From DATMER01 sp034667225 (GTDB lineage Bacteria > Acidobacteriota > Thermoanaerobaculia > Multivoradales > UBA5704), in the NCBI GenBank assembly GCA_034667225.1, contig JAXDKG010000067.1, positions 1 to 64,000 on the forward strand: DNA of 64,000 nucleotides. Direction: 5' to 3'. Position numbers and translations under genes: made by a program. Of this stretch, positions 34,268-44,020 are shown in pieces (position 1 is the first letter of the stretch; every line of letters begins with the position of its first letter). The notes under the pieces are model-generated. The model was not told where the DNA came from and did not search any database. It saw nothing but the letters and a program-made list of their open reading frames with translations.

Positions 34268-34271
34268 GATC

Positions 34272-34670
34272 TCAAGCCTCCACGACGAGCCTGCCGCGCA
34301 GCATGCTCATCCCGCAGGTGAACTCGAAGCTCCCCGCCGTCTCCGGCTTCAGCTCGACCGTCGTCTTCTGGAACGCAGGGAGGAATTTGCGGATGCCGAA
34401 GTCAGGGATGACGACCTCCTCGGAACAGCCCGAGGTCTCCTGGCGGTCGAACACCAGCCGCGCCGGGATGCCCTTCTTGAGCTTCACCTCAGAGGGCTCG
34501 TAACCGCCCTGGACGGTGATCGTGACCTCCTGGGTCCCACCTCCGGGGGTCTCGGCCACGACAGCGGACGCCGTGCCCCGTCGGGCCAGGAAGAAATACC
34601 AGTTGACCCAGGCGATCGCGGCGGCGCCTGCCAGGACCACGATCCATTCCAGAAGCGTCATGTGTTCCAT
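34272..34670 (-). CDS. membrane-anchored cupredoxin-domain protein
   Basis: 132 residues from the ATG at 34670, preceded by AAAGGAAGGA (an earlier in-frame start has no SD). One TM helix (LLEWIVVLAGAAAIAWVNWYFFL) anchors a periplasmic cupredoxin fold: VTITVQGGYEPSEVKLKKG, RQETSGCSEEVVIPDFG, and a C-terminal FTCGMSMLRGRLVVEA with Cys and Met as copper ligands. The final His ligand of plastocyanins is not obvious. It is first in the operon with copA, so it may deliver or buffer copper. Confidence 0.88.
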   Translation of the reverse strand: MEHMTLLEWIVVLAGAAAIAWVNWYFFLARRGTASAVVAETPGGGTQEVTITVQGGYEPSEVKLKKGIPARLVFDRQETSGCSEEVVIPDFGIRKFLPAFQKTTVELKPETAGSFEFTCGMSMLRGRLVVEA

Positions 34671-34725
34671 GTCGTCCTTCCTTTGAATTCCGGGGGGATT
34701 CGCCCCCTTCGTCCTGAACAACATG

Positions 34726-34767
34726 ATACCCCCCTCCCCTATTTCGCGTAAAGGGGGGGAGGGGTAT
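34726..34767. promoter_or_regulatory. candidate CsoR operator (G/C-tract inverted repeat)
   Basis: ATACCCCCCTCCCCT (34726-34740) and AGGGGGGGAGGGGTAT (34752-34767) are a near-perfect inverted repeat around a TTTCGCG centre. CsoR operators have TACCC...GGGTA G/C-tract palindromes, so these arms fit, though with longer spacing than usual. It lies in the space between the divergent copper operon and rsgA. GGGGGGATTCGCCCCC (34692-34707) next to it forms a second hairpin in the operon leader. A DNA-binding assay would be needed. Confidence 0.45.
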
Positions 34768-34812
34768 GTTGCATGGGCCTGTGGCAGAATGCAAAGGCCT
34801 GTGGATACCCCT

Positions 34813-35895
34813 ATGACCCTCGAAGACCTCGGCTGGAACGACTTTTTCGCGGCGCACTTCGACGCCTATAAGACGGAGGGGCTGGTCCCTGGCCGGGTCG
34901 TGGCACAGCGCGGGCTCAACCGGGTCTCCACGGGCGACGCCGAGTGTTACGCCGATCTTGCCGGGCGTCTCCGGCACGAGTTGACGGGGCCGGGAGGCTC
35001 TGCCGGCTATCCTGCGGTGGGCGACTGGGTCGCCTTCCGTCCGCCGACGGGGGAGGGGAGGGGGATGATTCACGCGATCCTCCCGCGCCGCTCCAAGTTC
35101 TCGCGCAAAGTCGCCGGCAACAAAACCGAGGAGCAGGTGGTGGCGGCTAATGTCGACACGCTCTTCCTGGTCTCGGGGCTCGACGGCGACTTCAACCCCC
35201 GGCGCATCGAGCGCTACCTGACCGCGGCCTGGGACAGCGGCGCAAAGCCCGTGGTCATCCTCAACAAGCTCGACCGCTGTGCAGATCCCGACCGCTGCCT
35301 GCTGGAGGCCCAGGCGGTCTCCATGGGCGTACCGGTCCACCGGGTCAGCGCCAAGACGGGCGAAGGGTGCGAAGCCCTCCTTCAGTATTTGAGACCAGGG
35401 GAAACCGTGAGCCTCCTCGGCTCCTCGGGCGTGGGCAAGTCGACCCTGATCAACCGTCTCCTCGGCCGGGAGGCCCAGCGGACGGGCGACGTGCGCGAGG
35501 GGGACGACCGGGGCCGTCACACCACGACCCACCGCGAGCTCCTATCGCTCCCCGGAGGCGGGCTCCTCATCGACACTCCGGGTCTGCGCGAGGTCCAGCT
35601 CTGGGAAGGAGACCAGGGGATCGAATCCACTTTCGGGGACATTGAAGAGCTGGCGGAGGGCTGCCGGTTCTCCGACTGCCGTCACCAGGGGGAGCCCGGC
35701 TGCGCCGTCGGAGAGGCGGTAGCCCGCGGCGAACTGGCCTCCGAGCGCCTGGAGAGCTACCACAAGCTCCAGCGCGAACAGCATCAGCTCAGGGTGAAAC
35801 AGGACGAGCTGGCCTACCTCAGGGAAAAGCAGAAGAACAAAGCCGCCCAGAAGGCCCTGCGGGAGCACTACCGGCTCAAGCCCCGCGGCGACTGA
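34813..35895 (+). CDS. rsgA: ribosome small-subunit biogenesis GTPase
   Basis: 360 residues from the ATG at 34813 (MTLEDLGWNDFFAAHF), the start that matches RsgA homologues; the in-frame ATGs at 34723 and 34786 add unlikely leaders. An OB fold is followed by a circularly permuted G domain: NKLD (G4) first, then GSSGVGKSTLINRLLG (G1), RHTTTHRE (G2) and DTPGLRE (G3). The C-terminal zinc finger is CRFSDCRHQGEPGCAV (C-x5-C-x-H-x5-C). The tail (KQDELAYLREKQKNKAAQKA) is helical. It assists 30S subunit maturation. Confidence 0.93.
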   Translation: MTLEDLGWNDFFAAHFDAYKTEGLVPGRVVAQRGLNRVSTGDAECYADLAGRLRHELTGPGGSAGYPAVGDWVAFRPPTGEGRGMIHAILPRRSKFSRKVAGNKTEEQVVAANVDTLFLVSGLDGDFNPRRIERYLTAAWDSGAKPVVILNKLDRCADPDRCLLEAQAVSMGVPVHRVSAKTGEGCEALLQYLRPGETVSLLGSSGVGKSTLINRLLGREAQRTGDVREGDDRGRHTTTHRELLSLPGGGLLIDTPGLREVQLWEGDQGIESTFGDIEELAEGCRFSDCRHQGEPGCAVGEAVARGELASERLESYHKLQREQHQLRVKQDELAYLREKQKNKAAQKALREHYRLKPRGD

Positions 35896-36204
35896 TGCCC
35901 CTGTAGCGATCTCTGCGCATATTCAGCTCCTTTAACATGTGCCCGTTCTGGGCAAATCCAGGACAAGCCGTGGTAACGTAGGGGACATCGCAGCAGGTGA
36001 TATCCTGGAGCGGGTAGTCCCACTAAAGAAGTGTGTCGGATAAAACCCCTTCGGGATTCGGAAAAAGGGTCCCGGTGTATCACGGATGATTGCCATCCCA
36101 TCCAACCCAGTTGTCTGGGTCCCTTCGTCGTGTGTTCCCTCGCCGGGAGTGTCTTATCGAGATTTCTTCGGCGGCGAAACGGGCACAATGGGGACGAGTA
36201 GGAG
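35896..36204. other. 309-bp intergenic region before the giant adhesin gene
   Basis: No reading frame or repeat array is seen. ACCCAGTTGTCTGGGT (36107-36122) is a perfect 6-bp stem with a TTGT loop and no U-run. CCCCTTCGGG near 36045 is another short stem. A start-proximal AGGAG lies 5 bp before the ATG at 36205. A promoter for the 6.7-kb gene is expected here but I cannot place it. Confidence 0.5.
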
Positions 36205-39200
36205 ATGAGTATGAAATTTCTTGGCTCTCGTGAAGTTCGTATCGCCTTCCTCGTCCTCGCGGTGGTGGCGGTTCTGGTTCCCGAACTCGCCTCGGCGAAT
36301 ACCGAGGCCGTCGATTTCTATTCGTTGCCCGGCACTCCCCCATGCCGGCTGTACGACAGCCGGCAACCGACGCCTCCGTTACCCCCGCCCCCGGCTCCTG
36401 CGGGCGTTCTCTCAGCCAACGCTTCGAGGGCGATTACTGTCACTGGCTTCTGTGGTGTACCTACGGACGCAGTGGCCGTGTCGCTGAACCTGACGGTGGC
36501 GGAAACGAAGGCTTCAGGGAACTTGAGCCTCTATCCAAACGGCGTTGTTGTCAACCAGCCCATCCAGCCCGAGCCCCCCGAACTGCAGCTAGCGGTCGCC
36601 TCCCTCTCCTTCAAGAGTGGCGTGAACCGAGGGATGATTCTCGTGGTTGAGCTCGGGGCGAGTGGGGACTTGATAGCCAAGAACAACTCGAGCGGCGATC
36701 TGCACTTCATCATCGATGTCACCGGATACTTCGAAGTCAACGATCCGCCGACGATCACTAGCACGGACACAGTCAGCGTCCCCGAGAACCAGACGGCGGT
36801 AATCGACGTGCAGTCGACCGACCCCGAGGGTGCGATCGAGGGGACGGGCTTGGCCTACGGCCTTACCGGCGGTGCCGACCAAGCGCTCTTCTCGATCGAC
36901 CCCGCGACAGGGGTCCTGACATTCCTCAGCGCGCCCGATTTCGAGGCCCCGGGCGATGCCGGTGTCGACAACGTCTACGACGTACAGGTGACGGTGACCG
37001 ATTCCGGCGGCCTGACCGACGTCCAGGATCTCGAGGTGACAGTGACCGACGCGGGCGAGCCGCCCACGATTACCAGCACGGACACGGTCAGCGTGCCGGA
37101 GAACCAGACGGCGGTGATCGACGTGCAGTCGACCGATCCCGAGGGCGACACGGAGGGCTCGGGCTTGACCTACAGCCTGGCCGGCGGCGCCGACGTGGCT
37201 CTGTTCTCAATCGTCCCGGCGACGGGAGTCCTGACCTTCAATAGCGCGCCGGACTTCGAGGCTCCAGGCGATGCCGGGGCGAACAACGTCTATGACGTGC
37301 AGGTGACAGTGACCGATTCGGACACCCTGACCGACGTGCAGGACATCCAGGTGACGGTGACCGCTGTCGACGAGGCGCCCTCGATCACCAGCCCGGCCGC
37401 GGTCAACGTGCCGGAGAACCAGACGGCGGTGATCGACGTGCAGTCGACCGATCCCGAGGGCGACACGGAGGGCGCAGGCCTAGCCTACAGCCTGACCGGC
37501 GGCGCCGACATGGCTCTGTTCTCGATCGTCCCGGCGACGGGAGTCCTGACCTTCAACAGCGCACCCGACTTCGAGAGCCCGGCCGACGCCGGGGCGAACA
37601 ACGTCTACGACGTGCAGGTGACGGTGACCGATTCCGACACACTGACCGGCGTGCAGAACCTGCAGGTGACGGTGACCACCCTCAACGAAGGGCCCACGAT
37701 CACCAGCCCGGCCACGGTCAACGTGCCGGAGAACCAGACGGCGGTGATCGACGTTCAGTCGACCGATCTCGACGGCGAGACTGAAGGCTCGGGCCTGACC
37801 TACAGCCTGACCGGCGGCGCCGACGTGGCTCTATTCTCGATTGTCCCGGCAACGGGCGTGCTGACCTTCAACAGCGCGCCGAACTTCGAAAGCCCGGCCG
37901 ACGCGGGGAGCGACAACGTCTATGACGTGCAGGTGACGGTGACCGACTCGGGCACCCTCACGGACGTACAGAACCTGCAGGCGACGGTGACCAACGTCGA
38001 CGAGGCGCCTTCGATCACCAGCTTGGCCGCGGTCAGCGTGCCCGAGAATCAGACTGCGGTGATCGACGTGCAGTCGACCGATCCGGAAGGCGACACGGAA
38101 GGCGCAGGCCTGACCTACAGCCTGACCGGCGGCGCCGACGTAGCTCTGTTCTCGATCGTCCCGGCGACGGGAGTGCTGACCTTCAACAGCGCGCCGAACT
38201 TCGAAAGCCCGGGCGACGCCGGGGCCAACAACGTCTACGACGTGCAGGTGACAGTCACCGATTCCGACACGTTGACGGGCGTTCAGAACGTGCAGGTGAC
38301 GGTAACCAACCTCGACGAGCCGCCCTCGATCACCAGCCCGGCCGCGGTCAACGTGCCCGAGAATCAGACTGCGGTGATCAACGTGCAGTCGACCGATCCG
38401 GAAGGTGACACGGAGGGTGCCGGCCTTACTTACAGCCTGACCGGCGGCGCCGATGTGGCTCTGTTCTCGATCGTTCCGGCGACGGGAGTGCTGACCTTCA
38501 ACAGCGCGCCGAACTTCGAAAGCCCGGGCGACGCCGGGGCCAACAACATCTACGACGTGCAGGTGACGGTCACCGACTCCGACACCATGACAGCCGTGCA
38601 AAACCTGCAAGTGACGGTGACCAACCTCGACGAGGCGCCTTCGATCACCAGCCTGGCCGCGGTCAGCGTGCCGGAGAACCAGGCCGGTGTGATCGACGTG
38701 CAGTCCACCGATCCTGACGGCGACACCGAGGGTTCGGGCCTAACCTACAGCCTGACCGGCGGCGCTGACATGGCTCTGTTCTCGATCGTGCCGGCGACGG
38801 GAGTGTTGACCTTCAACAGCGCGCCGAACTTCGAGATCCCGGGCGACGCCGGGGCCAACAACGTCTACGACGTGCAGGTGACGGTGACCGATTCCGACAC
38901 CTTGACGGCTGTGCAGAATCTCCAGGTGACGGTGACCAACGTCGACGAGGCGCCTTCGATCACCAGCCTTGCTGCGGTCAGCGTGCCGGAGAACCAGACC
39001 GGTGTGATTGACGTGCAGTCGACCGATCCGGACGGCGACACAGAGGGCGCGGGTCTGCTCTACAGCATCACCGGTGGCGTCGACGGGGCTCTGTTCTCGA
39101 TCGTTCCGGCGACGGGCGTGCTGACCTTCAACAGCGCGCCGAACTTCGAGATCCCGGGCGACGTAGGCGCGAACAACGTCTATGACGTGCAGGTGACGGT

Positions 39201-42200
39201 GACCGATTCCGACACCTTGACGGCTGCGCAGAACATTCAGGTGACGGTGACCAACGTCAACGAGCCGCCGGTCGCCAACGCCGACGGCGCGGACATCACG
39301 GAGGAGGCGCCGAACGTGGCCGCCGCAAACACGGTCTCCGGCAACGTGCTGACCAACGACGTCGATCCGGACAGTGCGCTCACCGTGAGCGCTGTCGCCG
39401 GCGGCACGGTCGGAGCTCCGCGCGCCGGAAACTTCGGCTCGGTGACTATCAACAGCAACGGCAGCTTCACCTACACGCTCGACGACACCAACCCGACCGT
39501 CAACGCCCTCGCGCCCGGCGGCACGCTGGTCGACGCGTTTGGCTACACTGCCTCCGACGGCTCGTTCACCAGCTCTTCGACGCTGACGGTGACCATCCAC
39601 GGCGCCGACGACCCAGCCACGCCGGACAACGACGCCCACGACTTCCTCGGCAATACGCAGTTGGAGGTGGACAGGGATACCGCCGCCACTCCGGAAGTCC
39701 TCGCGACTACTCCGATCAATCCAGCCACCCTGGGCGTGCTCGACGGCGACGTCGATCCCGACGGCGGCCCGGCGCTCACCATCGCCAGCATCGTAGGCTG
39801 CGCGGATCTCACGGCTCCGTTCGACTGCGTCCTGCCGGGACAGGGAACGGTGTCGTTGCATGCCGACGGCAGCTTCAGCTTCGTGCCGGAGCCGGGAGAC
39901 TCCGACCCAACGGCCAGCTTCCAGTACACGCTGGTCGGCAATCCGAGCCCCGGGACCGTCACGCTCACTCGCTTCGAGCGGGTCTGGTTCGTGGATCCGA
40001 ATGCAGGCGGCGGAGGCAACGGAACGTCTGCTTCGCCATACAACACCCTCGAGTCGCTCGACGGCGTGGGCGGGGCGGGCGATTCCGATGTGGCCGGCGA
40101 TTACATCTTCGTCCATGACGGCTCCCTGGCCATGACCGCAGCGATGGAAATGGAAGCCAACCAGCGCCTTATCGGCCAGGGTCACCTAGCTGTCGACACG
40201 CCCACGGACGACTACGCACTGTCGATCCCCGTCGGCCTTAACGGGAACCCCTCGCCCACGAATCTCGTCCTGATCGGGGCGCATCCTGAACTCACCAACG
40301 CAAGCGGCAACGCAGTGACCGTAGGCAACTTGATGCCGATCGAGATCGTCGGCATGAGCCTCGCGAGCACCGCGGGCAACGCCATCGATCTCACCTCAAC
40401 AGGAGTGCTCTCCGGCTCTCCGACGCTGGCCATCGCCAACAACGAGATCCGCGGCGCCGGCGCCGAAGGAGTCGACATCAACCTGAACGCAGGGACCAAC
40501 GGAACACTGGCGGTCAACTTCACCAATAACACCTGGGACCTTGCCGGAACCCACGCGGGCAACTCCTTCGACGCGCGGACGGCCAGCGCGACCGCGAACC
40601 TGCGCGTCAACTTCAGCAACAACACAAACATCCTTTCGACCGCGGGTGGGGCCTCGGGAGTCTTGATGGACGGCTCCGGCGGCGGCACGCTTACGATCAC
40701 CGGTTTCGCCAACAACACCGTCCACCAGAACACCGCGGGCAACGGCGTGCTGATCACCAGCGCCACCTTCGATTCCGATACGGTGACGTCTGGCTTCCAG
40801 ACGGTGAGCGGCGGCACGACGTTGGTGGGAACCCCGGGAGACGGCGTGGGCGGCTCGAGCGTCGCCCTGAATACCGTTTCGGGTGACTTGGCATTTACCG
40901 ACCTCGATATCTACGCCAGCGGCAACAACGGTCTGCAGGTTACTGGCACCGGGGCATTCACCGGCGCGGCTGGAACGAGGGTTACGGTCGGCTCCGGAGT
41001 CGGAGTCATCGAGGCGCTCAACTCGGCGGTGACGCTGTCATCGATGACCACCGATCTCCAGCTCTCGAGCCTGAGGAGCACGAACAGCTCGTCGACTGGA
41101 GTCTCGCTGACAAACGTCTCCGATGGCGGTGGAACGAACGCGGTGTTCTCCGCCGGTTCGACCAGCATCATCGTGACTGCGGCGGGCGCAACGGGTCCGG
41201 CCTTCAACGTCAGCGGAGGTAATGCCGCTATTACCTACGGCGGCATGATTACCAACAATTCGGCCTCTGCACGGGCTGTGTCGATCACCACTTGGAGTGG
41301 CGACGACGCTAGCGACGACCTCCTGCTCTCTGGAGCCATCGACGAGAACGGCGCAGGCATCCTACTCAACGGCAACGGTGGCACCCGTGCGATTACCTTC
41401 AGCGGCGGGATGGATGTCGATACGACGACCGGAGAGGGTTTCGCGGCGACCAGCAATACCAACAGCCTCGGCCTCCACATCACGGGGACCAACACGATCG
41501 ATTCGATCAGTGCCGCTGCGCTGCGGGTGACCAGCACCACAATCGGCTCCTCGAACCTCAACTTCCGTAGCATCTCCTCGGGGAACAACACTGCCGCCAC
41601 CGATCCGGCGAACGGCATCGTCCTGAATGCCACAGGTACTTCGGGTGGTTTGAAGGTAGCCGGTACCGGTGCAGCAGGTTCGGGAGGAACGATTCAGAGA
41701 ACGACGGGAGTCGGAGTCCTGCTGACGTCCACGGCGCATGTCAGCCTCGCATCCATGAACGTTCAGAACAGCGGTGACGATGGCATCCGCGGCCTGACCG
41801 TGACGAATCTCGATCTGAACGGGTGCAACCTTTCGACGAACGGCAACGCGACGGCCGAGAACGGGCTGCAACTCGGCGAGGCGAGCGGATCTGTCGTCGG
41901 CATCACCGGCAACCTGTCGCTCACGAATACGAACATCACGGCTTCGGCAGGAAACAACGTCCACATCCGGAACACCTCCGGCACGCTGGCGTTGATGAAT
42001 ATCAGCGGCGGCAGCTTCAATGACCTGAATGACACGACCGGTGCGAACTCGTTCCTGTTCGAAATGTCCGGGACGGCCGTGACGACCGCCGCGAGCATCA
42101 ATGGGGCGACGTTCAGCAACAACTCGCCGCAACGCGGGCTCGAGGTGCAGGCCCACGAAACAGGACTCATCTCGGACTTCATGGTTTCCGGGACTACCTT

Positions 42201-42894
42201 CAACAACAACGGCATCCATGTCAGCTTCACTCAGGACACAAACTCGAACCTGACGTTCCGGATGCTCAACAACACGAGCATGCTCAACGCAGCTCCGCTG
42301 CATGCGATCAACGTCTTCTCCTCGTCGACATCGACGGGCGGATCAATCACCGGCACGATTCAAGGGAACGTGATCGGCAACGCCGCCGTCGGTTCAGGAT
42401 CGAGCACGGGCAACGGTATCCGTGTCGTTGTCCAGGGAAGGACATCGGCCACGCTGCTGATCGATGGCAACACGATCCGACAAACGCCGGGTGGACGTGC
42501 GATCGACATGCAGTTCCTTGGTCATACGACGACTGGTCTGGGTATCGTCTCGACAAATGATGTGACCCTCACGAACAACAACGTTCAAAACAATGGGACC
42601 TCGTTCCCGCTCGCGGCCATCTTCCTCGCTGCGGACAACCAAGGCAGCCCAGCCAGAGTGCGCGCGGACATCCGCGGCAACGTCGTGCCAGCCAGCGGTA
42701 GCTTTGACTATCCGACGTTTGATGGATCTGCGGCACAACTTATCTACGAAGAGCTTGGCGGAGCGACCGCGGAGTTGATCGATACCGCGCCAGCCAGTGC
42801 CAACGCCACGGCGCAGTTGACCAGCACGAACACAGGTACGTCTTATGCCAACGGTGGTGTGGCTCTGATCGCTGGACCGATCAATACGCCGTAA
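36205..42894 (+). CDS. giant secreted adhesin: cadherin-like repeats plus beta-helix
   Basis: 2229 residues. A signal peptide (VRIAFLVLAVVAVLVPELAS) is followed by an N-terminal beta domain (about 35-178) that ends in LHFIIDVTGYFE. Eight tandem 105-residue cadherin-like domains (181-1020) follow, each with SVPENQTAVIDVQSTDP, ATGVLTFxSAPxFE, GAxNxYDVQVTVTDS; the DxNDxP-type calcium residues appear as TDP and DVQVTVTD. Two VCBS/bacterial-Ig-like domains come next (about 1021-1265; NVLTNDVDPDS, DGSFTYTLDD). The rest (about 1266-2229) is a parallel beta-helix rich in NxxN and SxTG turns (pectate-lyase-like, unassigned). No anchoring motif is visible. Surface adhesion or glycan interaction is inferred. 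Confidence 0.93.
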   Translation: MSMKFLGSREVRIAFLVLAVVAVLVPELASANTEAVDFYSLPGTPPCRLYDSRQPTPPLPPPPAPAGVLSANASRAITVTGFCGVPTDAVAVSLNLTVAETKASGNLSLYPNGVVVNQPIQPEPPELQLAVASLSFKSGVNRGMILVVELGASGDLIAKNNSSGDLHFIIDVTGYFEVNDPPTITSTDTVSVPENQTAVIDVQSTDPEGAIEGTGLAYGLTGGADQALFSIDPATGVLTFLSAPDFEAPGDAGVDNVYDVQVTVTDSGGLTDVQDLEVTVTDAGEPPTITSTDTVSVPENQTAVIDVQSTDPEGDTEGSGLTYSLAGGADVALFSIVPATGVLTFNSAPDFEAPGDAGANNVYDVQVTVTDSDTLTDVQDIQVTVTAVDEAPSITSPAAVNVPENQTAVIDVQSTDPEGDTEGAGLAYSLTGGADMALFSIVPATGVLTFNSAPDFESPADAGANNVYDVQVTVTDSDTLTGVQNLQVTVTTLNEGPTITSPATVNVPENQTAVIDVQSTDLDGETEGSGLTYSLTGGADVALFSIVPATGVLTFNSAPNFESPADAGSDNVYDVQVTVTDSGTLTDVQNLQATVTNVDEAPSITSLAAVSVPENQTAVIDVQSTDPEGDTEGAGLTYSLTGGADVALFSIVPATGVLTFNSAPNFESPGDAGANNVYDVQVTVTDSDTLTGVQNVQVTVTNLDEPPSITSPAAVNVPENQTAVINVQSTDPEGDTEGAGLTYSLTGGADVALFSIVPATGVLTFNSAPNFESPGDAGANNIYDVQVTVTDSDTMTAVQNLQVTVTNLDEAPSITSLAAVSVPENQAGVIDVQSTDPDGDTEGSGLTYSLTGGADMALFSIVPATGVLTFNSAPNFEIPGDAGANNVYDVQVTVTDSDTLTAVQNLQVTVTNVDEAPSITSLAAVSVPENQTGVIDVQSTDPDGDTEGAGLLYSITGGVDGALFSIVPATGVLTFNSAPNFEIPGDVGANNVYDVQVTVTDSDTLTAAQNIQVTVTNVNEPPVANADGADITEEAPNVAAANTVSGNVLTNDVDPDSALTVSAVAGGTVGAPRAGNFGSVTINSNGSFTYTLDDTNPTVNALAPGGTLVDAFGYTASDGSFTSSSTLTVTIHGADDPATPDNDAHDFLGNTQLEVDRDTAATPEVLATTPINPATLGVLDGDVDPDGGPALTIASIVGCADLTAPFDCVLPGQGTVSLHADGSFSFVPEPGDSDPTASFQYTLVGNPSPGTVTLTRFERVWFVDPNAGGGGNGTSASPYNTLESLDGVGGAGDSDVAGDYIFVHDGSLAMTAAMEMEANQRLIGQGHLAVDTPTDDYALSIPVGLNGNPSPTNLVLIGAHPELTNASGNAVTVGNLMPIEIVGMSLASTAGNAIDLTSTGVLSGSPTLAIANNEIRGAGAEGVDINLNAGTNGTLAVNFTNNTWDLAGTHAGNSFDARTASATANLRVNFSNNTNILSTAGGASGVLMDGSGGGTLTITGFANNTVHQNTAGNGVLITSATFDSDTVTSGFQTVSGGTTLVGTPGDGVGGSSVALNTVSGDLAFTDLDIYASGNNGLQVTGTGAFTGAAGTRVTVGSGVGVIEALNSAVTLSSMTTDLQLSSLRSTNSSSTGVSLTNVSDGGGTNAVFSAGSTSIIVTAAGATGPAFNVSGGNAAITYGGMITNNSASARAVSITTWSGDDASDDLLLSGAIDENGAGILLNGNGGTRAITFSGGMDVDTTTGEGFAATSNTNSLGLHITGTNTIDSISAAALRVTSTTIGSSNLNFRSISSGNNTAATDPANGIVLNATGTSGGLKVAGTGAAGSGGTIQRTTGVGVLLTSTAHVSLASMNVQNSGDDGIRGLTVTNLDLNGCNLSTNGNATAENGLQLGEASGSVVGITGNLSLTNTNITASAGNNVHIRNTSGTLALMNISGGSFNDLNDTTGANSFLFEMSGTAVTTAASINGATFSNNSPQRGLEVQAHETGLISDFMVSGTTFNNNGIHVSFTQDTNSNLTFRMLNNTSMLNAAPLHAINVFSSSTSTGGSITGTIQGNVIGNAAVGSGSSTGNGIRVVVQGRTSATLLIDGNTIRQTPGGRAIDMQFLGHTTTGLGIVSTNDVTLTNNNVQNNGTSFPLAAIFLAADNQGSPARVRADIRGNVVPASGSFDYPTFDGSAAQLIYEELGGATAELIDTAPASANATAQLTSTNTGTSYANGGVALIAGPINTP
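36745..39264 (+). repeat. eight tandem 315-bp repeats inside the adhesin gene
   Basis: Units begin at 36745, 37060, 37375 and every 315 bp up to 39264, with no indels between them. Identity between neighbours is high: long stretches such as GTGATCGACGTGCAGTCGAC recur in nearly all units. The first unit is the most diverged. A constant unit length and high DNA identity indicate recent tandem duplication or gene conversion, and copy number may vary between strains. Confidence 0.9.
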
Positions 42895-42945
42895 ACAGTG
42901 AGTGAGAAGTGGAGTGGTATAGCTCCAAAGGAGAAAGGGGAAACG

Positions 42946-43449
42946 ATGGCGGAACCGTTTTTGAGCGAAGTCAGGATCATGAGCTTTGTGTTTGCCCCAA
43001 AAGGCTGGGCTCTCTGCAACGGCCAGCTTCTGCCAATTAACCAGAATCAGGCGTTGTTCTCGCTCCTGGGTACGACCTTCGGTGGAGATGGACGAGTGAA
43101 CTTCGCGCTTCCGGATCTCCGAGGTCGTACGCCGATTCACGTCGGCAGCGGTCATTCGCTTGGCGAACGAGGCGGCGAACAAGGTCACACGCTCAGCATT
43201 GCGGAGCTGCCGACGCATACCCACGTCCTGAACGGGACCTCGACTGATGCGTCGCAGCCCATTCCCACGGCAAACCTCTTGGCCCGCCAGGCTCCGGCGA
43301 ACCCCTATATCGGACCGGCCTCGCTCGCTGCCATGATTGCTGGCTCGGTGGCAAACGTAGGGGGATCGCAGGCGCATCTCAACATGCAGCCGTTCCTTAC
43401 GCTGTCGTTCTGCATCGCGTTGCAAGGCATCTTCCCGAGCCCAAACTAG
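42946..43449 (+). CDS. tail-collar domain protein 1 (MdpB-like)
   Basis: 167 residues from the ATG at 42946 (AGGGG SD). MAEPFLSEVRIMSFVFAPKG, WALCNGQLLPI, LFSLLGTTFGGDGRVNF and ALPDLRGRTPIH are the Phage_Tail_Collar signature; the conserved tail ends in FLTLSFCIALQGIFP. Proteins of this microcystin-dependent-protein/MdpB type are common in tandem sets on bacterial chromosomes. Their role is not known; they resemble the tip domain of phage short tail fibres. It is the first of three paralogues, 52 bp after the giant adhesin. Confidence 0.92.
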   Translation: MAEPFLSEVRIMSFVFAPKGWALCNGQLLPINQNQALFSLLGTTFGGDGRVNFALPDLRGRTPIHVGSGHSLGERGGEQGHTLSIAELPTHTHVLNGTSTDASQPIPTANLLARQAPANPYIGPASLAAMIAGSVANVGGSQAHLNMQPFLTLSFCIALQGIFPSPN

Positions 43450-43462
43450 GAGAGGTGAGACG

Positions 43463-43966
43463 ATGGCACAGCCTTACGTCGGTGAGATTCGAATGTTCGC
43501 GGGTAACTTCGCACCCGCGGGATGGATGTTCTGCGAAGGCCAGCTTCTGCCTATCAGCGAGAACGAGACACTCTTTCAACTTATCGGTACAACCTACGGC
43601 GGGGACGGTCAGTCGACGTTCGCGCTACCGGATCTGCGCGGTCGTATTCCGATCCACCAAGGTAACGGGTTCATCCTGGCAGAGACTGGCGGTGCCGAGG
43701 AGATCACGCTGACTGTGCCGCAGATCGCAGCCCATACACATCCGCTGCTGTGCGCAGCTTTGGTTGCCAATGATCCAAATCCGAACAACAACGTCCTGGG
43801 CGAATCGTCGGCCATCAGTCTCTATCAGTCCGGGAGTCCGGCAGCCGCGATGGCGCCGCAGTCAATCTCTCCTGTCGGTGGAAGTCAGCCGCATACCAAC
43901 TTCCAGCCATATCTCTGCGTCGACTTCATTATCTCTCTGTTCGGGATCTTCCCCTCTCCAACATAG
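43463..43966 (+). CDS. tail-collar domain protein 2 (MdpB-like)
   Basis: 167 residues, 13 bp after the first copy, SD GGAGAGG. The same order appears with different residues: GEIRMFAGNFAPAGWMFCEG, LFQLIGTTYGGDGQSTF, ALPDLRGRIPIH and YLCVDFIISLFGIFPSP. Divergence from copies 1 and 3 is large, so the set is old rather than a recent duplication. The loop (FILAETGGAEEITL) and the middle section differ most, which is where trimer-tip ligand specificity lies in phage fibres. Confidence 0.92.
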   Translation: MAQPYVGEIRMFAGNFAPAGWMFCEGQLLPISENETLFQLIGTTYGGDGQSTFALPDLRGRIPIHQGNGFILAETGGAEEITLTVPQIAAHTHPLLCAALVANDPNPNNNVLGESSAISLYQSGSPAAAMAPQSISPVGGSQPHTNFQPYLCVDFIISLFGIFPSPT

Positions 43967-44020
43967 AGACCGGTGTGGTTCCGCTCGAAATGAACCTATG
44001 AGTCAGAGGAGATAAGAACC

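Noticed and set aside
36000..36204. Cyclic-di-GMP riboswitch or other structured leader before the adhesin
   Set aside because: Only short local stems are visible; the conserved GEMM core bases could not be found.
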